Shown here one piece after another: positions 26,517 through 34,192 of a stretch of DNA of 64,000 bases. Both the position numbers and the translations under genes were made by a program. The notes below the pieces were generated by a model. The model was not told where the DNA came from, searched no databases, and saw only the letters and a list, made by a program, of their open reading frames with translations. The stretch's first letter is position 1. Each line of letters starts with the position of its first letter. Source of the DNA: DATKFM01 sp046154965 (GTDB lineage: Bacteria; Pseudomonadota; Alphaproteobacteria; Dongiales; Dongiaceae); contig JBJXDY010000027.1 in the NCBI GenBank assembly GCA_046154965.1, forward strand, positions 1 to 64,000. Reading direction: 5' to 3'.

Positions 26517-26554
26517 GGCGGCCTTGGCAGCAAAGTGCCGGGGCCGCCTTTTTT
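26517..26554 (+). terminator. Intrinsic-terminator-like hairpin between choX and choW
   Basis: GGCGGCC at 26517-26523 pairs with GGCCGCC at 26542-26548, with an inner GGCA/TGCC stem, and is followed by six T residues (26549-26554). It lies 24 nt after the choX stop and 46 nt before choW. It probably ends a fraction of transcripts, keeping the binding protein in excess over the membrane components. Confidence 0.8.
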
Positions 26555-26599
26555 CCATCAATAGCGAGCCGGATCAACCGGCCAGGACAGGGGAAGGCA

Positions 26600-27523
26600 A
26601 TGGAAGCGCTTGTCGATCTGATCACCCAAAACAAGATTCCGTTCGGACTCTGGGCCAAGCAGTTCACCGAGTGGGCGAAGGAAGTCTTTGAGGGCTTCTT
26701 CGATGTCATCACCGTCTTGCTGAAGGTGCCGATGGACGCGACAACGGACGGGCTGCTCCTGGTGCCGCCGCTCGTGCTGATCGCAATCTTTGCCGCCATC
26801 GCCTATGGGCTGCAGCGCAGTTGGCGGCTCGTGTTGCTGGTCGTGCTGGGCTTTCTGTTCATCCTGAACCAGGGCATGTGGAAGGCGACGGTCGAGACCA
26901 TCGTACTCGCGGTGTATGCGACCGGCGTTTCGCTGCTGTTCGGGATTCCGCTCGGCATTCTGGCGGCGCGGCGGCGCTGGTTCTGGAACGTCATGTCGCC
27001 GCTGCTGGATCTGATGCAGACGCTGCCCACCTTCATCTACCTGGTGCCGATGCTGGCCTTCTTCGGCCTGGGCATCGTGCCCGGCGTCATCGCGACCGTG
27101 ATCTTCGCCATTCCGGCGCCGATTCGGCAAACCTATCTGGGCCTGACCCAGGTGCCGAACGCGCTGGTGGAGGCCGGCGAATCCTTCGGCTGCGACCGTT
27201 GGCAGTTGCTGACCCGGGTGAAAATTCCCGCCGCGATACCCATCATCATGGCCGGCGTCAATCAATGCATCATGCTGTCGCTGTCGATGGTGGTCATTGC
27301 CGCCCTGGTGGGTGCCGGCGGCCTGGGCGGCGCGGTGGTGCGCGCGTTGGGCCAGAATAACATCGCGCTCGGCGTCGAATCCGGGTTGTCGATCGTCATC
27401 GTCGCCATCGTTCTCGACCGAATGCTGCGCTGGCGCGCGCGCCGCCCGGGCATGGCGAGATCGGCTAGCCGGCCCGGCCTGCTGAAATCCCTGCTGGGCC
27501 GTCCGGCCGGGGCGACGCCGTGA
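26600..27523 (+). CDS. choW: Choline ABC transporter permease ChoW
   Basis: A 307-residue ProW-type permease. It has about six to seven hydrophobic segments, among them LLVPPLVLIAIFAAIAYGL, LVLLVVLGFLFIL and VYATGVSLLFGIPLGIL. The EAA loop that contacts the ATPase reads ALVEAGESFGCDRWQLLTRVKIP. The ATG at 26600 has AGGGGAAGG just upstream. The C-terminus is basic. The stop overlaps the GTG start of choV, so the two are coupled. ChoX upstream gives the substrate. Confidence 0.93.
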   Translation: MEALVDLITQNKIPFGLWAKQFTEWAKEVFEGFFDVITVLLKVPMDATTDGLLLVPPLVLIAIFAAIAYGLQRSWRLVLLVVLGFLFILNQGMWKATVETIVLAVYATGVSLLFGIPLGILAARRRWFWNVMSPLLDLMQTLPTFIYLVPMLAFFGLGIVPGVIATVIFAIPAPIRQTYLGLTQVPNALVEAGESFGCDRWQLLTRVKIPAAIPIIMAGVNQCIMLSLSMVVIAALVGAGGLGGAVVRALGQNNIALGVESGLSIVIVAIVLDRMLRWRARRPGMARSASRPGLLKSLLGRPAGATP

Positions 27524-28752
27524 CCGCCGTCCGCTTCGACCATGTCGACGTGATCTTTGGCCCGACACCGCAGCAGGCGCTGGCGATGCTGGACAAGGGC
27601 GAGGGCCGCGACAGCGTGCAAGCCCGCACCGGCAATCTGGTCGCCGTGCATGACGCCACGCTGTTCGTCAATGAGGGCGAGATCCTGGTGCTGATGGGGC
27701 TGTCAGGTTCCGGCAAATCGTCGCTGCTGCGTTGTATCAATGGCCTGAACAAGGTCAGCCGCGGCAAAGTGCTGGTGCATGACGGGGCGGTGGATGTGGA
27801 TGTCGCGAGTTGCGACGAGGAGACTCTGCGGCGCCTGCGGCGTCACCGCATCTCCATGGTATTTCAGCAGTTCGGCCTGATGCCGTGGCGCAGCGTGCGC
27901 GAGAATGTCGGCTTCGGACTGGAGATCCGCGGCGTCGACAAGGCCGAGATCGGCCGCAAGGTTGACGAGCAGCTGAAGCTGGTCCGGCTGGAGAAGTTCG
28001 CCGACAAGGTGCCGAGCGAACTGTCGGGCGGCATGCAGCAACGGGTCGGCCTGGCTCGCGCTTTCGCTACTGACGCCAGCGTGCTGCTGATGGACGAGCC
28101 GTTCTCCGCCCTCGATCCCCTGATCCGCGAGCACCTGCAGGACGAGCTGATCGAATTGCAGCGCAAGCTGAAGAAGACCATCGTCTTCGTCAGCCACGAT
28201 CTGGACGAGGCGCTGAAGATCGGCACGCGCATCGCCATTATGGATGCGGGGCGCACCGTCCAGTTCGGCGTGCCCGAGGACATCGTCACCAAGCCGGTCA
28301 ATGCCTATGTCCGGCAGTTTGTCGCTTCGATGAATCCGCTGACGGTTCTGAAGGGCGGCATGCTGATGCGCACGGTCGCTGATATGGTGCGCGAGGGCGA
28401 CCAGGTCCTGCTGGACCGGGCCGGCCGCTGCCGCTGCCGGATCGACGGCAACGGCGTTGCGGTGGATCTGAGCATCGGCGGCGCGCGCGGCGAATTCGTG
28501 CCCTATGCCACGGACATGGACCTGGCGCGCCTGCCCGATCATGTCATGGTCACCGGCGGCGAGCGCACGCCCATGCGGGCGGCGGTGCTGGTGCGGCAGA
28601 TCACGCGCCGGCCATTGGTGCTGCTGGATGACGATGGCAGGCTGCTCGGCGTGGTGGGCGAGCATGAGCTCTATCGCGGCATGCTGAAGCAGACGGAGCT
28701 GGCGCGCGGCCATGCCGAGATCTCGCCGCCGTTCCCGGCGGCGGCAAGCTGA
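27520..28752 (+). CDS. choV: Choline ABC transporter ATP-binding protein ChoV
   Basis: A 410-residue ProV-type ATPase that energises choline uptake. Walker A is MGLSGSGKSSLLR, the signature is LSGGMQQRVGLARA, Walker B is VLLMDEPFSALDP, and the switch is VSHDLDEAL. About 110 residues follow the ATPase and resemble degenerate paired CBS modules (RTVADMVREGDQVLLDRAG; PLVLLDDDGRLLGVVGEHEL), which in ProV/OpuA sense ionic strength or bind nucleotides. It starts with GTG at 27520, overlapping the choW stop. Confidence 0.93.
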   Translation: MTAVRFDHVDVIFGPTPQQALAMLDKGEGRDSVQARTGNLVAVHDATLFVNEGEILVLMGLSGSGKSSLLRCINGLNKVSRGKVLVHDGAVDVDVASCDEETLRRLRRHRISMVFQQFGLMPWRSVRENVGFGLEIRGVDKAEIGRKVDEQLKLVRLEKFADKVPSELSGGMQQRVGLARAFATDASVLLMDEPFSALDPLIREHLQDELIELQRKLKKTIVFVSHDLDEALKIGTRIAIMDAGRTVQFGVPEDIVTKPVNAYVRQFVASMNPLTVLKGGMLMRTVADMVREGDQVLLDRAGRCRCRIDGNGVAVDLSIGGARGEFVPYATDMDLARLPDHVMVTGGERTPMRAAVLVRQITRRPLVLLDDDGRLLGVVGEHELYRGMLKQTELARGHAEISPPFPAAAS

Positions 28753-28826
28753 AGATCCGCAATCACCGGGACGAGCTTTTGCCTACCGGACATGGTGCAG
28801 CGCAACAAGCTTTAGCCGTCTCCGGA

Positions 28827-28841
28827 CGGACACACTGTCCG
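28827..28841 (+). promoter_or_regulatory. Palindrome at the start of the LuxR-type gene
   Basis: CGGACA-CAC-TGTCCG is a perfect 6-bp dyad with a three-base centre. It ends on the G of the proposed GTG start at 28841, where a bound protein would block translation initiation or early elongation. It could be an operator for the regulator itself, or chance in GC-rich DNA. Confidence 0.3.
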
Positions 28842-29899
28842 TGAGCCCGCGTCCGACGGTCCGGCTGACGGACCCAGCCTGGCTGGCGGCGCTGGGCCGG
28901 GCGGCGGGCGCCATCGGCAGCGACGAGTTCACCGCCAGCCTCCTGCGCCTGTTCGCCGGGCTGATCCGACACGACATGTCCATGGTGGTGCGCTATGCGC
29001 GCTTTTCCGCGCCGGATTATCTGGTGTGCAATGGGCTGGCCCAGCATTTCATCAGTATCTATAGCAGCAGCTACTACCTGTTCGATCCCTTCTACAGCTA
29101 TTGGCAGCGGCGCGAGCGCGGCGGCGTGGTGACGCTGCATGACGTGGCGCCGCCGGGCTGGCGCAACAGCCCTTATCGACGGGTTTTCCAGCGCCAGGCG
29201 CGCATTTCCGATGAGCTGGGCATGTTCCTGCCCGGCGTCGGGCGTTCCAGCATCGCGCTGTTCGTGGAGCGGTCGAAGGGGCGGTTCGGCGCGCGCGAGA
29301 AGCAGATGGCGCGCCAGGTCTATCCGGCGATCGCCGGGCTGTACCGCGCCCATCTGGCGCGCATTTTCGCCGAGTTGGGAACCGGCGTGGGATCGCGGGC
29401 CAGCGGCCTGCCGAAGCGGCCGACCCTGCTGGTGGATCGCGGCGGCCAGCGCGTCTATGCCAGCGAGGCTTGGCGCGCGCTGGAGGCGAAGGAGCGGCAG
29501 ATCAAGGCGGCGGTGGCCGGGCTGGCAGGCCAGGTGGGCAAGACCGTGCCGCTGTCCGGCGGCCGGGTGATGCATCTGGCGCGGCTGGAGGCGGATTTTC
29601 CCTTGGCGCCTGGCGGACTGATCTATGCCATCGAGACCGTGGGCCGGACGCCGCTGCGGCCGCCGGCGAAGGATGCCATCGGCCGTTTCGCCCCGGAACT
29701 GACGCCGCGGGAGCGGGAGATCGTGCAGCTGGTGGTCGAGGGCCACCCTTCCGCAACCATCGCCCAGCGGCTGGGCATCAGCCGCGGGACGGTGAAGAAC
29801 CACCGGCGGCGGCTCTATGGGAAGCTGAATATCACCAGCGAGCGGGAACTGTTCCTGCTCTATGTGACCTGGCTGTCCGGCAGCTCTAGCGACGGCTAA
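28841..29899 (+). CDS. LuxR-type transcriptional regulator
   Basis: A 352-residue regulator. The C-terminal ~65 residues are a LuxR/FixJ helix-turn-helix: LTPREREIVQLVVEGHPSAT, then AQRLGISRGTVKNHRRRLY. The N-terminal ~280 residues match no domain I recognise with certainty; they lack a receiver-domain Asp pocket and an autoinducer-domain Trp/Asp set, and include FDPFYSYWQRRERGGV. The start is uncertain: the frame is open back into choV, and the GTG at 28841 is the first plausible start past it. Location directly after choXWV and before the Rieske gene suggests control of quaternary-amine use. Confidence 0.78.
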   Translation: MSPRPTVRLTDPAWLAALGRAAGAIGSDEFTASLLRLFAGLIRHDMSMVVRYARFSAPDYLVCNGLAQHFISIYSSSYYLFDPFYSYWQRRERGGVVTLHDVAPPGWRNSPYRRVFQRQARISDELGMFLPGVGRSSIALFVERSKGRFGAREKQMARQVYPAIAGLYRAHLARIFAELGTGVGSRASGLPKRPTLLVDRGGQRVYASEAWRALEAKERQIKAAVAGLAGQVGKTVPLSGGRVMHLARLEADFPLAPGGLIYAIETVGRTPLRPPAKDAIGRFAPELTPREREIVQLVVEGHPSATIAQRLGISRGTVKNHRRRLYGKLNITSERELFLLYVTWLSGSSSDG

Positions 29900-30002
29900 C
29901 CATGCCGCCCAATGGTGCCTGGAGGCACCATTGCCAGCGGAAAACACCGGCCTTACCTTCAAGCTACGGCTCAGTTCGCCATCCCCAACCGAGGTCAGGT
30001 CC

Positions 30003-31139
30003 ATGCCCGACGACGCCCTGCATTCCCCGAAAGCGCGCCCCTATCGCGCCGATGCCGAACGCTCCTATGTGCTGCCGCCGAACTATTACATCGATCCGGC
30101 TGTCTATGAGCGCGAGAAGCGGGAGATCTTCTACAAGGCCTGGAACTATGCCGGGCATGTGAGCCAGTTCGCCAATGTCGGCGACTATGTCACCTGCCGC
30201 GTCGCGGACCAGGAGCTGTTCGTCATCAGGAGCAAGGATGAGCGGCTGCGCGCCTTCTATAATGTGTGTCCGCACCGCGCCCATCAGCTGCTGAAGGGCT
30301 GCGGCAGTTCGCGGGTCATCACCTGCCCCTATCATGCCTGGTCGTTCCATGCCGACGGGCGGCTGCGCACGGCGCGGGGCACGGAACATGTGGCCGATTT
30401 CAATCCCGATGATTTCCATCTGAAGGAAGTGGGCGTCGAATTGCTGGCCGGCTTTGTCTACGTCAATCTGGATCCCGCGGCGGCCAGCCTGAAGAGCCAG
30501 ACCGGCGAGCTGGAAGCGGAGATGCTGCGCTATCAGCCGGAGCTGCCGAACCTGAAGTTCTCGCACCGGCTGACCTACAATCTGAAGGCCAACTGGAAGA
30601 ACGTCGTCGACAACTTCATCGAATGCTATCACTGCCCGCCGGCGCACCCGGCTTTCGTCGAGATCGTGGCGATCAAGCAGTATCGCACCAAGACCTACGG
30701 CATCTATTCCAGCCATATCTCGCCGCCGGGCCGGGCGGATAATTCGGCCTTTCACTTCACGGAAGTGGAGGGCAGGCCGACCAACTTCGCGGCCTGGTGG
30801 CTCTATCCCAGCGCCACCTTCGCCGCCTTCCCGGGGGATCCGAATATCGCGGTTCTGAATATCATGCCCACGGGGCCGGAGACGGTGGCGGAGAATTTCG
30901 ACTTCTTCTTCAAGTCGGAAACGCCGTCGGAATGCGAGCGCGACGCGATCAAGTATGTCGACGACGTGCTGCAGCCCGAGGATATCGCCCTGGTGGAAAG
31001 CGTGCAGCGGGGATTGCATTCCAAGGGCTATCAGGGCGGCCGCTATGTGGTGGACAAGGACCGCACCGACGTCAGCGAGCATGGCCTGCATCATTTCCAC
31101 GGGCTGGTGCTGAAGGCGCTGGGCGAAACGCCGGCCTGA
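30003..31139 (+). CDS. Rieske non-haem iron oxygenase, quaternary-amine (CntA/GbcA) type
   Basis: A 378-residue oxygenase alpha subunit. The Rieske [2Fe-2S] ligands are Cys89 and His91 in CPHRAHQLL and Cys108 and His111 in CPYHAWSF. The mononuclear iron site is in VVDNFIECYHCPPAHP, with His210 and His215. The bridging acid is Glu207, where naphthalene-type dioxygenases have Asp; the Glu is characteristic of the carnitine monooxygenase (CntA) and glycine betaine demethylase (GbcA) group. No reductase gene adjoins, so electrons must come from elsewhere, perhaps the FNR at 3.3 kb through a ferredoxin. The ATG at 30003 is preferred to one 24 codons earlier. The choline transporter upstream suggests a choline-derived substrate such as glycine betaine, by inference. 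Confidence 0.87.
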   Translation: MPDDALHSPKARPYRADAERSYVLPPNYYIDPAVYEREKREIFYKAWNYAGHVSQFANVGDYVTCRVADQELFVIRSKDERLRAFYNVCPHRAHQLLKGCGSSRVITCPYHAWSFHADGRLRTARGTEHVADFNPDDFHLKEVGVELLAGFVYVNLDPAAASLKSQTGELEAEMLRYQPELPNLKFSHRLTYNLKANWKNVVDNFIECYHCPPAHPAFVEIVAIKQYRTKTYGIYSSHISPPGRADNSAFHFTEVEGRPTNFAAWWLYPSATFAAFPGDPNIAVLNIMPTGPETVAENFDFFFKSETPSECERDAIKYVDDVLQPEDIALVESVQRGLHSKGYQGGRYVVDKDRTDVSEHGLHHFHGLVLKALGETPA

Positions 31140-31208
31140 GAGGTAATCGATCAAGCGCCGGGCTGATCGCGATTGCGGCAGCTTGAAGCCGATTCTATCT
31201 TGCGGGTC

Positions 31209-31847
31209 ATGGAACGCTCCGCATCGAGAACCGCCAAACTGCAACCCGCTCCCGCCGAACTGGTGCGCAACCTGCTGCGCGCCGCCGACCGGGCGGCACT
31301 GGCGACGTCGCTTTCGGCGGCGGCTTACCAGGCTTGGCCCTACGCGTCCCTGGTGCTGATGACGGCGGCCACGGACGGTTCGCCGGTCCTGTTCATTTCC
31401 GACCTGTCGGAGCATGCCAAGAACATCGCCGCCGACAACAGGGTGTCGCTGCTGATCGACGGCACGGCGGGCCTGAAGGACCCGCTGACCGGGCCGCGGG
31501 TGTCGATCCTGGGCCGGGCGGTGCGCGCGGATCAGGCCGATCTCAAGGCGCGATTCCTGGCCCGGCATCCGGGGGCGAAGATCTATGCCGGCTTTGCCGA
31601 TTTCCATGTCTATCGCCTGGAGGTGACGCGGGCTCACTTCGTCGCCGGCTTCGGCCGCATCCATTGGATCGAGGCGGCGGAGATCATCGGCGAGAAGTAC
31701 GGCTATGGGCCGGCGCCGGCCAAGACCGCAAGAGCAAAGCCGGCCGGCCGGAAACTGGCAAAACCGCGCGCCGCCAAGACCAAATCCCACAAAGCCGCGC
31801 GCGGGCGCAAGCCGGCGCCGCGAAAGCCCGCCCGGCGGCGGGGCTAG
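31209..31847 (+). CDS. HugZ-like pyridoxamine-phosphate-oxidase-fold protein with basic tail
   Basis: A 212-residue protein. Residues ~8-160 form the split-barrel flavin-binding fold of the HugZ/pyridoxamine 5'-phosphate oxidase group (ATSLSAAAYQAWPYASLVLM, LFISDLSEHAKNI, RVSLLIDG, GPRVSILGRA, DFHVYRLEVTRAHFVAGFGR). Related proteins bind FMN or haem and some open the haem ring. The last ~45 residues are almost wholly Lys, Arg, Ala and Pro (KTARAKPAGRKLAKPRAA and similar), like a histone H1 tail, which could bind nucleic acid or be disordered. The ATG at 31209 is used. Confidence 0.82.
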   Translation: MERSASRTAKLQPAPAELVRNLLRAADRAALATSLSAAAYQAWPYASLVLMTAATDGSPVLFISDLSEHAKNIAADNRVSLLIDGTAGLKDPLTGPRVSILGRAVRADQADLKARFLARHPGAKIYAGFADFHVYRLEVTRAHFVAGFGRIHWIEAAEIIGEKYGYGPAPAKTARAKPAGRKLAKPRAAKTKSHKAARGRKPAPRKPARRRG

Positions 31848-31956
31848 CGCCTTGCGCCGCCAAGAATTTGTTCCGCTTCTTAACGGTCTGTTTGCACATT
31901 AAGCCTTAGAGCATAGCCCGTTCGGCCGCCCGTCCCGGCGGGAACAGGAGGATTCC

Positions 31957-32508
31957 ATGGTTCTGCTTATTGCGCTTGGCGTACTCGTCCTCATCGGCCT
32001 GTTTGTCGTCGTGCTGTACAATCGGCTGGTGGGCATCCGCAACCAGGTGGAGAACGCCTGGAAGCAGATCGACGTGCAGCTGAAGCGCCGCCACGACCTG
32101 ATCCCCAACCTGGTGGAAGTGGTGAAGGACTACATGTCCTTCGAGCAGGAAACGCTGCAGCAGGTGATCAAGGCCCGCAACAGCGCCATCCAGGCGGCGA
32201 CGCCGGCCGAGGCGATGGCGGCCGAAGGCATCCTGTCGGGCGCGCTCAACCGCTTGCTGGCGGTGGTCGAGGCCTATCCCGACCTCAAGGCCAACCAGAA
32301 CGTGGCGCGGCTGATGGAAGAGCTGAGCGGCACCGAGAACAAGATCGCCTTCGCCCGGCAGTTCTATAACGACAGCGTCAACTCGCTGAACGACAGCGTG
32401 CAGAGTTTCCCATCCAACTTCATCGCCGGCATGTTCGGCTTCAAGATGGGCACCTATTTCGAGGTGCCGGAGGCTGAGACGGCGGCGCCGAAGGTGGATC
32501 TCCGCTGA
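31957..32508 (+). CDS. lemA: LemA family membrane protein
   Basis: A 183-residue LemA protein: an N-terminal transmembrane helix (LLIALGVLVLIGLFVVVLYN) followed by a helical domain with the family motif NQVENAWKQIDVQLKRRHDL and IPNLVEVVKDYM. LemA proteins are coiled bundles of unclear function at the inner membrane. A strong GGAGG precedes the ATG at 31957. The HtpX-like protease follows 32 nt later, the frequent LemA-protease pairing, so they are probably cotranscribed. Confidence 0.93.
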   Translation: MVLLIALGVLVLIGLFVVVLYNRLVGIRNQVENAWKQIDVQLKRRHDLIPNLVEVVKDYMSFEQETLQQVIKARNSAIQAATPAEAMAAEGILSGALNRLLAVVEAYPDLKANQNVARLMEELSGTENKIAFARQFYNDSVNSLNDSVQSFPSNFIAGMFGFKMGTYFEVPEAETAAPKVDLR

Positions 32509-32540
32509 GCCGCGGCACGGCCGCCATGGCGGAGATGCCC

Positions 32541-33635
32541 ATGGCCGCAATCAACCAAGGCCCCTGGGGTACGAAGGCGGGCGGCGCCAAGCCGGCAGCG
32601 CCACCGCCGCCGATAGCGCCTGCGCCCGAGCAGCCGGCGCTGCGGGTGGTCAGCACCGATTTCATCGCCGCCCAGCGCGCCAACAGGCGCAATACCATCT
32701 GGCTGATCGTCATCCTGATCGGCCTTGCAGGCACCCTCGGCTATCTGCTGGGGCTGGTCTTCGATGTCTATGTCTCAGCCGATAGGAAGCAGATCGAGAA
32801 TCTCGAACTCGCCGCCTACCTTGCGGTGCCCAGCGTCGCCGGTGTGGTCACGAGCGGCGCACTGATGAGCATCGGCCTGATCGCCAGCGCCGTCGCCTTC
32901 GCCGCCGGCGGCCGGGTGATGATGTCCTTGACCGGCGCGGAGGAAGTGACCGCCGAGCAGGAACCGATGCTGCACAACGTGGTGGAGGAGATGGCCATCG
33001 CCGCCGGCCTGCCGAAGCCGAAGGTGGTGGTGATCAACACCGGCGCGCTCAATGCCTTCGCCGCCGGCATGGAGCCGGAGAGCGCGGTCATCGGCGTTAC
33101 CCGCGGCCTGCTGACGGACCTCAACCGCGAGGAACTGCAGGGCGTGATCGCCCATGAGATGTCCCATATCCTGAACTGGGACACGCGATACATGACGGCG
33201 GTCGGCATCCTGGTGGGGCTGATCGCCCTGGTCTGCGACGGAGTGCTGCGTGCGGGCCGCGGTGGAATCGGCACGCGCGTCGGACGCGGCAAGGGCAAGG
33301 GCGGCGGGGCCGCGATCCTGATGATCGTGCTGATCATCTTCGCCATCCTGGCGCCGATCGCAGCCCAGATGGTGCGTTTCGCCGTGTCGCGGCAGCGGGA
33401 GTATCTGGCGGACGCTACCTCGGTGCAGCTCACGCGCAACCCCCTGGGACTGATGCATGCGCTGCAGAAACTGCACGACCATGCCCAACCCTTCGACGGC
33501 GCCAACCGGGCGACGCAGCACATGTTCATCGTCAATCCCTTCAAGGAGTTCAGCGCCGACGCCAGCGCCCTGATGGCGACCCATCCGCCGATCGAGGCAC
33601 GGATCGACCGGCTGTCGAATTTGGGGGCGGCGTAG
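32541..33635 (+). CDS. HtpX-like M48 family zinc metalloprotease
   Basis: A 364-residue membrane protease. The zinc-binding HEMSH is in GVIAHEMSHILNWDTRYM and the third ligand Glu in SRQREYLADATSVQL. Hydrophobic segments: IWLIVILIGLAGTLGYLLG, VAGVVTSGALMSIGLIAS, GILVGLIALVCDG and AAILMIVLIIFAILAPIAA. The N-terminus is a Pro/Ala-rich cytoplasmic extension. The ATG at 32541 is preferred to one 15 nt earlier because GGAG lies 6 nt before it. It likely degrades misfolded membrane proteins. Coupled location with lemA is typical. Confidence 0.92.
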   Translation: MAAINQGPWGTKAGGAKPAAPPPPIAPAPEQPALRVVSTDFIAAQRANRRNTIWLIVILIGLAGTLGYLLGLVFDVYVSADRKQIENLELAAYLAVPSVAGVVTSGALMSIGLIASAVAFAAGGRVMMSLTGAEEVTAEQEPMLHNVVEEMAIAAGLPKPKVVVINTGALNAFAAGMEPESAVIGVTRGLLTDLNREELQGVIAHEMSHILNWDTRYMTAVGILVGLIALVCDGVLRAGRGGIGTRVGRGKGKGGGAAILMIVLIIFAILAPIAAQMVRFAVSRQREYLADATSVQLTRNPLGLMHALQKLHDHAQPFDGANRATQHMFIVNPFKEFSADASALMATHPPIEARIDRLSNLGAA

Positions 33636-33652
33636 GATCTATGATCCCGCGG

Positions 33653-33698
33653 GGGCGAGCTCGGCAAGATCGCTTCGCGATCTGCCTGGCGCTCGCCC
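33653..33698. terminator. Nested hairpin between convergent genes
   Basis: GGGCGAGC (33653-33660) pairs with GCTCGCCC (33691-33698), and inside it AGATCGC-TTC-GCGATCT (33667-33683) forms a second perfect stem extended by GGC/GCC. It lies between the convergent HtpX-like and cupin genes. There is no T-run on either side, so it may be a REP-like element or a Rho-independent-like mRNA 3' end stabiliser rather than a classical terminator. Confidence 0.45.
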
Positions 33699-33731
33699 GC
33701 GCGGCCGCGGCTCGCCCCTACAAGTATTTTG

Positions 33732-34067
33732 CTATGGTTGCTTGGGCAACACCGTGCTCGCCGGATGAATGACCGCCACCTGCGCTTCTTCTTCAGCGAC
33801 ACTGCGATGCTCGACGCCGCGCGGGACCAGGATCATCTCGCCAGCTTCGAGATTCACCTCCCGGTCGCGGAACTGAAATGTCAGCCGCCCGCCAAGACAC
33901 CAGAACAACTCGTCTTCATGTTCATGCGAATGCCAGACGAAGGCGCCTTTGAACTTGCCGATCTTCACCAACGTGCCGTTGATGTCGGCAACGGTCAGCG
34001 GCGGCGTACCGGCCTCCACGGCGGCAAAGGAATCCGCCAGAGAAGTCTTGGCAATGCTGGGAGTCAT
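33732..34067 (-). CDS. Cupin domain protein
   Basis: A 111-residue single-domain cupin. Metal ligands are seen in FVWHSHEHEDELFWCLGG (His, His, Glu) and VPRGVEHRSVAEE (His). Small cupins of this kind are usually metal-dependent isomerases, sugar-binding proteins or regulatory sensors; nothing here decides. The ATG at 34067 follows GGGCGG. It converges on the HtpX-like gene and lies 125 nt after the OLD-family gene on the same strand. Confidence 0.85.
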   Translation of the reverse strand: MTPSIAKTSLADSFAAVEAGTPPLTVADINGTLVKIGKFKGAFVWHSHEHEDELFWCLGGRLTFQFRDREVNLEAGEMILVPRGVEHRSVAEEEAQVAVIHPASTVLPKQP

Positions 34068-34192
34068 CGTGCCGCCCTTGTGCCCGAGCCGCGGCTGACG
34101 ACGCAAATCACGCTTTGTGACGGAGTGTTGCGAAGCAAAAATGGTCAGGAAGCAGCGTATCTCTCTTTCCTCCATCATGTGCCGTCAGCAAT

